Under the pieces are notes generated by a model. It was given only the letters and a program-made list of their open reading frames with translations, made no database searches and had not been told where the DNA came from. 7,683 nt of DNA from Verrucomicrobia bacterium TMED60 (GTDB taxonomy: Bacteria; Verrucomicrobiota; Verrucomicrobiae; Opitutales; MB11C04), in contig NHDN01000001.1 of NCBI GenBank assembly GCA_002171765.1, forward strand, positions 1-7,683, in the 5' to 3' direction. A program made the translations under genes and the position numbers. This document shows, in pieces, positions 1-6,332 of the stretch (the stretch's first letter is position 1; each line of letters opens with the position of its first letter).

Positions 1-570
1 AACATTACTTGCATTTGATAGTTCAGTCATATCTTTTTTCCATTGGTCAATTTCAGACTTAGTAATCACGGGCTTAGCAATATGATCAATAACTATAGGA
101 AGGAAATCATATTTTTTAACAAATTGTATAAGATGTTGAAGATGATTTGGTCGAACTAAAGCGTCAAAAGTTAAATTTTTTGTATTTAAATATTTTATAT
201 TTTCTTTTAAGTGATCATTTAACATCCAAGCATCATCTTGAATATCGTGTATCATAGGTCTAAAACCTTTTAAAAATTTACTCTCACAAAGTTTATCAAT
301 ATCATCTTTAGCATTGTTACTATCTAGATCAACCCAACCCACCACGCCTGCAATAAATTCATATTTTGATGCTAAACTTAATGTAAATTCTGTTTCAGCA
401 AACGTGTCAGCAGCTTGGACAATTACTGTTTTAGTTATATTTTTTTGTTTTATAAGTGGCTCAAGATCTTCTGGAAAAAAATCTTTATATAAGACTTTCA
501 TATCTGGGGTCATCCAAGAGTAATCTCCTCTTGAAAGTTTCCAAAAATGTTGATGACTATCTACGTACAT
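1..570 (-). CDS. L-fuconolactonase-type amidohydrolase (COG3618/Amidohydro_2), 3' end cut by window
   Basis: I translated 190 codons by hand from the ATG at 570-568; the frame stays open to position 1, so the C-terminal third of a protein usually near 280-290 residues is missing. The start is marked by the family motif VDSHQHFW (residues 3-10, with His6 and His8). GVVGWVDL follows (75-82), then KGFRPMIHDI (101-110) and VIDHIAKP (160-167, with Asp162-His163). These are hallmarks of the lactonases that open L-fucono-1,5-lactone or L-rhamnono-lactone to the aldonate in the cytoplasm. The late catalytic Asp region lies outside the window. The ATG directly follows the TAA of the dehydratase gene with no spacer; a weak GGA in the preceding codons is the only ribosome-site candidate, so translation is probably coupled. 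Its place beside an AKR and a fuconate dehydratase supports the lactonase step. The family call is firm; the exact lactone is inferred. Confidence 0.88.
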   Translation of the reverse strand, partial: MYVDSHQHFWKLSRGDYSWMTPDMKVLYKDFFPEDLEPLIKQKNITKTVIVQAADTFAETEFTLSLASKYEFIAGVVGWVDLDSNNAKDDIDKLCESKFLKGFRPMIHDIQDDAWMLNDHLKENIKYLNTKNLTFDALVRPNHLQHLIQFVKKYDFLPIVIDHIAKPVITKSEIDQWKKDMTELSNASNV

Positions 571-1866
571 TTATTTCCAATAAGTACCATTATTATAATC
601 AAATTCATTAAGAGAACTATCTTTAATTTTTACAGAATATCCTGGATTTGTAGGAGTAACATATCCACCATCTTTAATTATTGCTGGATTTTCAAAATGT
701 TCAGAGCAGCTTTCTGCATATTCACTTAATAATAATTCATGATTAGAAATTATAAACTTGTTGATCAGATTTAAATGTTGAACATATTCACATAAACCAA
801 CGCCACCTGCGTGAGGAATAACGGGGGTATTAAACTTACTAGCTATTAAAAGAACTGGTAAAATTTCATTTATACTTGCAATTCTACAACTATCAATTTG
901 GCAATAATCTAAAGATTTGTGTTCTATAAATTGTTTAAACATAACTTTATTTTGTATCATTTCTCCTGTTGCAAGATTAATGTCAGGATGTGCATCTTTA
1001 ATTTTTTTAAAACCTAAAACATCATCAGGGTTGGTTGGTTCTTCATAGAATAAAATATCGAACTGTTTTAGTTTTCCAATATTTTCTATAGTCTCATTTA
1101 CACTCCAGATTTGATTTGAATCTACCATCAATTTATTATTATCACCTATTAATTCTCTTACTAATTTACAGCGATGGATATCCCTTTCTATATCTTGACC
1201 AACTTTCATTTTAAAATGAGTCCAGCCATTACTTAAATTTTCTTCAACTAGTCTTTTCATTTTTTCATCTGAATACCCTAACCAACCAGCTGCAGTTGTG
1301 TATGCAGGAAAAATGGTAGTGTTTAAGTCATCTAAGTTTGAAGGCAAACTTAGTTTTTTTTGATCAATTATTTTAGCCGCTTCATCTTTAGTAATTACAT
1401 CGTCAATATAAGAAAAAGAGAGTTTATCTAATAAATCTCTTGTTTCTAATTCTATTATGTATCTCCAAAGTGGTTTTTTATGAAATTTAGAAATTAAATC
1501 CCATATTGCATTAAAAAAAGCTGCAGCTGCAAGATGTGTTACACCTTTTTGTGGCCCTACCCATCTTAATTGACTGTGGTTTGTAATTTTTTCCCATATG
1601 GATGCAATATCCTTTTCTATTTCTTCAACATTTTTTCCAATAATAAATTCTTTAAAATATTCTATGACAGTACAACAAAGATCATTACCTTTTCCAATAG
1701 TAAAGGTTAATCCAATACCAGTTAAATCTTTTTGATCAGTAAATATTGTAACATAAGTTGCAGAGTAGTCACAATCAACATGAACAGCATCAGTTCCCAA
1801 ATTATCTTTTGATGTTGGAAAACGAATATCCTGAGTTTTAATATCAATTATTTTCATATTGGACAT
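571..1866 (-). CDS. fucD: L-fuconate dehydratase (enolase superfamily, FucD/ENOSF1 type)
   Basis: The product should remove water from L-fuconate to give 2-keto-3-deoxy-L-fuconate, using Mg2+. At 431 residues it is close to the usual length of about 440. An N-terminal capping domain is followed by the barrel, which carries the full catalytic set: KMK (Lys219, Lys221), metal ligands Asp249 (MVDSNQ), Glu275 (EEP) and Glu302 (GEM), and the Asp325/His352 dyad (QIDSCR, IPHAGGVGL). From memory, these sit one residue later than Lys220, Asp248, Glu274, Glu301, Asp324 and His351 of the Xanthomonas enzyme. LRWVGPQKG (100-108) is also family-typical. Start choice is open. The longest frame begins at 1866, but Met4 (1857-1855) forms an ATGA overlap with the TGA of the upstream AKR gene and gives the family-like N-terminus MKIIDIKTQDIRFPTS; I favour Met4. 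Related enzymes also accept L-galactonate and D-arabinonate, so the true substrate is less certain than the chemistry. Confidence 0.93.
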   Translation of the reverse strand: MSNMKIIDIKTQDIRFPTSKDNLGTDAVHVDCDYSATYVTIFTDQKDLTGIGLTFTIGKGNDLCCTVIEYFKEFIIGKNVEEIEKDIASIWEKITNHSQLRWVGPQKGVTHLAAAAFFNAIWDLISKFHKKPLWRYIIELETRDLLDKLSFSYIDDVITKDEAAKIIDQKKLSLPSNLDDLNTTIFPAYTTAAGWLGYSDEKMKRLVEENLSNGWTHFKMKVGQDIERDIHRCKLVRELIGDNNKLMVDSNQIWSVNETIENIGKLKQFDILFYEEPTNPDDVLGFKKIKDAHPDINLATGEMIQNKVMFKQFIEHKSLDYCQIDSCRIASINEILPVLLIASKFNTPVIPHAGGVGLCEYVQHLNLINKFIISNHELLLSEYAESCSEHFENPAIIKDGGYVTPTNPGYSVKIKDSSLNEFDYNNGTYWK

Positions 1867-2855
1867 CTTTCATCAATTAGTTTTTCATTAAGTAAATCTT
1901 TCCACAAATCTTCAGGGATAGGAAAATTTAAAAAACCTAAGTTTTGCTCCACTTGATCAAGTCTATCCATGCCTAATATCATGGAGGTGACAAGTTTATT
2001 AGTGTAACAAAATTGTATTGCTGCTGCCGGGACAGGCACATCATATTTTTTACAAATATTTGCAATTTTTAAGTATCGTTGTTTAACTTCTTCTGGAATT
2101 TTATCATAAAAATAAGTAATATTTTCACCTACACCTTTAGCTAAAATTCCTGAATTAAAAATTCCTGCAAGAATAATTCCTATGTTATTTTTTTCAGCAA
2201 TAGGGAAAAAATCATTGAGAGCATTTTGATCCAATAATGAATATCTGCCTGCAAGAACCATACAATCAAAATCACCTGCATTTGCAAATCTTGTACATAT
2301 ATCAGAGTCATTTACTCCAACTCCAATAGCCTTGATAACTTTTTCTTCTTTTAGTTTTTGAACGGCTTTATACGCGCCATCCATTGCTAATTTAAAATAA
2401 TGATCAACCTCGTCACCAAAATTAAATCGATCTACATCATGAATTAAACAAATATCTACTTTTGAAACAGCTAATCTTAGTAATGATTGCTCAAATGCTC
2501 TCATCACACCGTCATAAGAGTAATCGAGATTAGGAGAAAAATTTAAACTTCCTTCAAATCTCCCTCTATCTATATTATCTTTATTTGCTGGTGTAAGATA
2601 TCTTCCAACTTTGGTTGATAAAAAATAACTATCCTCATCTACAGTTTTTAAAAAATTTCCTAATCTATGTTCACTTAATCCATAACCATATAAAGGTGAT
2701 GTATCATAAATATTGATTCCTTTTTGATAGCTTTTTTCAAGTATGTCATAGCAATTTCGTTCATCAAGATTTTCAAATAAATTGCCTAAAGGCGCTCCAC
2801 CAAAACCAATAGCTGTTAAGTTTATATCAGTTTTTCCAAGCTGTCTTTTATTCAT
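1854..2855 (-). CDS. Aldo/keto reductase, L-fucose (D-threo-aldose 1-) dehydrogenase type
   Basis: This 333-residue NAD(P)-dependent oxidoreductase belongs to the AKR superfamily, in the branch with D-threo-aldose 1-dehydrogenase, L-fucose dehydrogenase, L-galactose dehydrogenase and pyridoxal 4-dehydrogenase. The N-terminus MNKRQLGKTDINLTAIGFGG is the standard first strand. The catalytic tetrad is visible: Asp51 and Tyr56 (YDTSPLYGYG), Lys82 (STKVGR) and His139 (CLIHD). The C-terminal ILGMDRLDQVEQNL (293-306) resembles the cofactor-binding region. In this operon its likely job is oxidation of the imported aldose at C1 to the lactone, which the amidohydrolase would then hydrolyse. The start overlaps the end of the ATPase gene by 8 nt, with a GGGA about nine bases upstream as a modest ribosome site. 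The AKR fold is certain; fucose dehydrogenase activity is inferred from the family branch plus the neighbouring dehydratase and lactonase. Confidence 0.9.
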   Translation of the reverse strand: MNKRQLGKTDINLTAIGFGGAPLGNLFENLDERNCYDILEKSYQKGINIYDTSPLYGYGLSEHRLGNFLKTVDEDSYFLSTKVGRYLTPANKDNIDRGRFEGSLNFSPNLDYSYDGVMRAFEQSLLRLAVSKVDICLIHDVDRFNFGDEVDHYFKLAMDGAYKAVQKLKEEKVIKAIGVGVNDSDICTRFANAGDFDCMVLAGRYSLLDQNALNDFFPIAEKNNIGIILAGIFNSGILAKGVGENITYFYDKIPEEVKQRYLKIANICKKYDVPVPAAAIQFCYTNKLVTSMILGMDRLDQVEQNLGFLNFPIPEDLWKDLLNEKLIDERCPI

Positions 2856-4356
2856 GAATATTTCCCATAATTGATGAACTCATTTCTTCATAGTTATGAT
2901 TATTGATAGTTTCACCAACTACCTTAAAATCTTTCATTGTTATAATTCTATCTGCTAAGCTAATCATTTCAGGCATATCACTGGTAATTAAAATTATTGA
3001 TGTGCCTTTTAAAGATAGTTCAATAATTAATTCATGAAGGTAAGATTTAGTTTTTATATCTATACCAACTGTGGGTTCATCAATAAATAATATATCAGTT
3101 CCAGAAGCTAGCCATTTAGCTACACTAATTTTTTGCTGATTACCTCCGGATAAGTTAGAAACGATTTGTTGGTATGAAGGTGTTTTTACTTCAAGTTGTT
3201 TCACGTAAGGATCTACTTTATTGTAAACAATACTGTCATTTAAAAAGGATAATATTTTTTTCAAATTTGACCAGACTGTTATTCCAGCATTGGATAAAAC
3301 ATCATGCATTAGAATTAGTCCTTCTTTTTTTCTGTCTTCACTTATGTATCCAATTTTATATTTTTCTAGCGCATCTTTTGGAGACTTAATTTTAATTTCT
3401 TTATTGTTGAGTAAAATCTGTCCAGAATTAATTTTATCAAGCCCAAGTACACATTTTATTAATTCTGTTCTTCCTGCACCAACTAAACCGTATAATCCAA
3501 GTATTTCACCTTTTTTTAAATTTAAATTAATATTTTTATGACCAAGGTCAGTGTTTATTGATTGTAGATCTAGTAAACTTTCATCTGTAAAATCAATATT
3601 TTTCTTAGATTTAATTATTTGTTCATCTCTGCCAATCATTAATTTAACAAGTTTCTGTCTATTAAGATTAGTAATTTGTTCAGACTCACAAGCATTTTTA
3701 CCATCTCTCAAAACAGTAACTTCATCACAAATTTCAAATACTTCCTCTAATTTGTGACTAACAAAAACTATACTTACATCTTGTTCAGCAACTAATCGTT
3801 TAAGTAATGCAAATAAATTTTTTGTATCTTGTGGGGATAATGATGAAGTTGGCTCATCTAATAATAGTATTTTTGATTCTAAGGATAAGGCTTTAGCTAT
3901 TTCACAAAGTTGCATTTTTGCAACTGTTAAATCTGATACTATTGTATTTGGATCTATATCCAACTCCATAATATCGAGCCATTTTTTTGATTCTTTGGCA
4001 ACAGTATTATAATCAATTAATCCTAAATTATTTTTAGGAAGGTTGGTTAACATTAAATTTTCACCAACTGAAAATCTCCTAATTAAATTTCTTTCTTGGT
4101 GCACAACTGAAATTCCAGCATTCATTGCTTCATTAGGTGAAGAAAAAGACTTCTCTTGATTATTTAAAAATAGCTTTCCTTCATTTTGATTATATACTCC
4201 TGTAATAATTTTAATTAATGTAGATTTTCCAGCTCCATTTTCACCAAGAAGTGCATGGATTGATTTTTTTTTGAGTCTAAAGTTTGCATTATCAAGAGCT
4301 TTAACACCAGGAAAATTTTTTGTAATTTTATTGAGTTCTAAAATATAATCACTCAT
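2848..4356 (-). CDS. Sugar ABC transporter ATP-binding protein, two fused NBDs (RbsA/MglA/XylG type)
   Basis: This 502-residue cytoplasmic ATPase powers the importer and has two nucleotide-binding domains in tandem, the usual length and layout for ribose/galactose/xylose systems. Domain 1 shows Walker A GENGAGKST (38-46), Q-loop Gln87 (VVHQERN), a relaxed signature around DLTVAKMQ (142-149), Walker B ILLLDEPT (163-170) and switch His201 (VSHKLEE). Domain 2 has a Walker A-like GLVGAGRT (290-297) lacking the Lys, the ISEDRKKEGL segment (338-347), a canonical LSGGNQQ signature (402-408), Walker B ILFIDEPTVGID (422-433) and a TSDMPE switch (458-463). The asymmetry between the two domains is normal for this subfamily, so the active sites are probably unequal but functional. 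The start overlaps the permease stop by 8 nt, with a weak AAAGG upstream. Substrate cannot be read from the ATPase; the neighbours point to L-fucose or a related aldose. Confidence 0.95.
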   Translation of the reverse strand: MSDYILELNKITKNFPGVKALDNANFRLKKKSIHALLGENGAGKSTLIKIITGVYNQNEGKLFLNNQEKSFSSPNEAMNAGISVVHQERNLIRRFSVGENLMLTNLPKNNLGLIDYNTVAKESKKWLDIMELDIDPNTIVSDLTVAKMQLCEIAKALSLESKILLLDEPTSSLSPQDTKNLFALLKRLVAEQDVSIVFVSHKLEEVFEICDEVTVLRDGKNACESEQITNLNRQKLVKLMIGRDEQIIKSKKNIDFTDESLLDLQSINTDLGHKNINLNLKKGEILGLYGLVGAGRTELIKCVLGLDKINSGQILLNNKEIKIKSPKDALEKYKIGYISEDRKKEGLILMHDVLSNAGITVWSNLKKILSFLNDSIVYNKVDPYVKQLEVKTPSYQQIVSNLSGGNQQKISVAKWLASGTDILFIDEPTVGIDIKTKSYLHELIIELSLKGTSIILITSDMPEMISLADRIITMKDFKVVGETINNHNYEEMSSSIMGNIHE

Positions 4357-5317
4357 CTGAAAAAACCTTTGTTCTTCTCTCTTCTCTATATTCTCTGTAT
4401 CTATTTATAAATACCGCTAATAAAATCATAAATCCTAAAAATATTTGAACAAAAAAAGGATCAATTTTAAAAATTACTAAAGCTTGAGAAATTATAGAAA
4501 CTAATATCACACCAAAAGCAGTAGCAATAACATCTACTTTTCCACCAGCAAGTATAGCGCCTCCAATTACAGGAGCAGCAAATGAAGGTAATAACCAAGA
4601 ATCACCTATATTGGGTGTCCCAAGTTGTAATCTACAAACCACTAACATTCCACCAATAGCAGCTAAAAGGCCTGATATAACATGAGCATAAATAACTATT
4701 TTTGTTGAAGATATTCCTATTAGTTCTGATGATTGAACATTATTCCCGTATGCCAGCATATACCTTCCAAGTGATGTTCTATTCATTAAAATCCACATCA
4801 GCACAGTTATAATAATTGGTATAATAACTAAGTAAGGTATAGGGCCAAAAATTTTTGCATTTCCAAAAAATTTTACAGCCTCAGGAATTTCATAAAAAGG
4901 TTGAGCTTCTGTTATGCCTAAATTCATTCCTTTAAAAATGTAAAGTGTAGCAAGGGTAATAATAAAAGCTGATATGCCAGTTTTAACAGTGATGTATCCA
5001 TTTATAAAACCACAAGCAAGACCAATTAATAATCCAATGAGAATAGCAGGTAAAATAGACATGCTATAAACTTCCATTAAGCCAGTAAATGAAATCGCAA
5101 CTAAGCCACCAATTGCTCCGACAGATAAGTTCATTTGACCAATTGCAATGATAATCATTTGTGACATTGCTACAACGAGCATCAAACTAACACTCAGCAT
5201 TAAAACATATAAATTGAATGGGGAAATAAATGCAGGCTTAAACAATGAAATTAAGATTGAACCAAAAATTAAAACTAAACCCAGTCCAAACCAATCTTTT
5301 TTTAAAAGCGCGCTCAT
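4349..5317 (-). CDS. Sugar ABC transporter permease 2 (RbsC/BPD_transp_2 family)
   Basis: This 322-residue inner-membrane protein is rich in hydrophobic segments, clearly at about 12-27, 37-58, 87-108, 112-130, 158-177, 206-228 and 262-302. Family motifs are GQMNLSVGAIGG (60-71) and APVIGGAILAGGKVDVIATA (248-267). Between them, the cytoplasmic loop GRYMLAYGNNVQSSELIGIS (184-203) resembles the coupling helix that contacts the ATPase. It is similar in plan but clearly different in sequence from the adjacent permease, so the transporter probably uses a heterodimeric membrane channel. The ATG overlaps the TGA of the preceding permease in an ATGA junction and there is no visible Shine-Dalgarno sequence, so translation very likely depends on reinitiation. 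The C-terminal tail is charged (RYREYREERR) and cytoplasmic. The family call is secure; substrate is inferred from the operon. Confidence 0.94.
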   Translation of the reverse strand: MSALLKKDWFGLGLVLIFGSILISLFKPAFISPFNLYVLMLSVSLMLVVAMSQMIIIAIGQMNLSVGAIGGLVAISFTGLMEVYSMSILPAILIGLLIGLACGFINGYITVKTGISAFIITLATLYIFKGMNLGITEAQPFYEIPEAVKFFGNAKIFGPIPYLVIIPIIITVLMWILMNRTSLGRYMLAYGNNVQSSELIGISSTKIVIYAHVISGLLAAIGGMLVVCRLQLGTPNIGDSWLLPSFAAPVIGGAILAGGKVDVIATAFGVILVSIISQALVIFKIDPFFVQIFLGFMILLAVFINRYREYREERRTKVFSDE

Positions 5318-6300
5318 GAAACAATTGAATTTTTAACAGTAAAATATTCCCTGGCTCTATCTAGAAGAACAGCTCCTAATAATATGATACCAAGAAAAAA
5401 TCTTACCCAGAATTCACCTACATCGATTAAGTATAATCCATTATTTATTAATGTAACAAGAATTGCTCCTAGCATTGTTCCAAAAACTGTAACCTTACCT
5501 CCAGAAAGAAGTGTTCCACCCAATACTGGAGCTAAAAAAGCAGGTAATAACCAATCAAATCCAAGATGACCAGCCATAGACGGAATTGCAGCACCAATTC
5601 TTGCTGTTAACATTATGCCAGCTAGTGCTGCTAAGAAGCCTGACAGCATATGACAATAAATAAACATTCTATCTACAGAAATACCTGATAATTCTGCAGC
5701 ATCAGGATTAGCTCCAGCTGCAATAAGCTTTCGTCCAATATCAGTGTATTTAAAAATGTAGTAAAGTACAAAACAAGTTAGCACACTAATAATTAGTAAT
5801 GGTGAAATATATTTATTGAAAAGTTTTAAACTTCCAAAATCAGTAAAAACCTCTGGTAATTTTCTAAAAGCTTCTGCTTCAGTAAGCAGGGTCATGAAGC
5901 CAAAATAAATACTCATCGTTGCCAGTGTAACAATGAAACTATGAACACCTGTTCTAACAGTTACAAATCCATTAATCCAACCTAGAAATGAACCAAAAGC
6001 TAAAACTAAAATAATTGTAATAGAAATAGGAATTCCCATACTTTCCATACACCAACCACCAAACATTGCTGCAGAAACACCTAAAGCACCTAGAGATAGA
6101 TTTAAACCTCCAGTAAGTATAACTACCATCATTGCTAAACCAATCATTATATCTAGAGCAACTACTCTTGAGAGAGCATAAATATTGAATCTTGAAGTAA
6201 ATCCATCAGTTGAAAAGGAAAAAATACAAATAAATACAATTACCAATATAAGTAAACCAAACTGATTAGTTTTTACAAAATTAGGAATTTTATTATTCAT
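5314..6300 (-). CDS. Sugar ABC transporter permease 1 (RbsC/BPD_transp_2 family)
   Basis: This 328-residue inner-membrane subunit is of the ribose-type sugar importer family. Hydrophobic stretches lie near residues 14-30, 46-64, 92-112, 117-138, 165-184, 212-234, 270-292 and 297-313. Family motifs are TGGLNLSLGALG (63-74) and APVLGGTLLSGGKVTVFGTM (257-276), and the loop GRKLIAAGANPDAAELSGIS (189-208) is the probable ATPase coupling segment. It follows the binding-protein gene after a 32-nt gap filled by a terminator-like hairpin whose T run touches this ATG, leaving no room for a Shine-Dalgarno site. Its translation is therefore likely weak or linked to upstream translation. The next permease starts inside its stop codon (ATGA). 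It should pair with that second permease to form the sugar channel. Substrate specificity is not visible in the permease itself. Confidence 0.94.
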   Translation of the reverse strand: MNNKIPNFVKTNQFGLLILVIVFICIFSFSTDGFTSRFNIYALSRVVALDIMIGLAMMVVILTGGLNLSLGALGVSAAMFGGWCMESMGIPISITIILVLAFGSFLGWINGFVTVRTGVHSFIVTLATMSIYFGFMTLLTEAEAFRKLPEVFTDFGSLKLFNKYISPLLIISVLTCFVLYYIFKYTDIGRKLIAAGANPDAAELSGISVDRMFIYCHMLSGFLAALAGIMLTARIGAAIPSMAGHLGFDWLLPAFLAPVLGGTLLSGGKVTVFGTMLGAILVTLINNGLYLIDVGEFWVRFFLGIILLGAVLLDRAREYFTVKNSIVS

Positions 6301-6324
6301 AAAAAAAGGGGGCTTAATGCCCCC
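6301..6324 (-). terminator. Intrinsic terminator-like hairpin between binding protein and permease genes
   Basis: Read on the minus strand, a perfect 6-bp stem GGGGGC/GCCCCC with the 5-nt loop ATTAA is followed by seven T residues, which run straight into the ATG of the first permease. The hairpin begins 8 nt after the TAA of the binding-protein gene. This has the full form of a rho-independent terminator. Because the permease, ATPase and enzyme genes continue on the same strand with no separate promoter visible, it more likely works as a leaky terminator or a 3'-end stabiliser that raises binding-protein mRNA over downstream message. The structure is seen directly; the degree of termination is inferred. 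Confidence 0.8.
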
Positions 6325-6332
6325 ATATTATT

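Noticed and set aside
314..729. Two short plus-strand open frames opposite the lactonase and the end of the dehydratase
   Set aside because: Both are antisense to well-supported genes, lack ribosome sites and recognisable content, and are explained as shadows.
3466..3489. Loss of the Walker A lysine in the second ATPase domain, and a relaxed signature in the first, as signs of gene decay
   Set aside because: This asymmetry is normal in RbsA/MglA-type double ATPases; the other motifs are intact and the frame is full length.
3174..3757. Three overlapping plus-strand open frames opposite the ATPase gene
   Set aside because: They are antisense to conserved ATPase motifs on the other strand and have compositions typical of reversed coding sequence.
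4349..6300. Two adjacent permeases as a recent tandem duplication
   Set aside because: They share the family motifs but differ through most of their length, which fits an old heterodimeric pair and not a recent copy.
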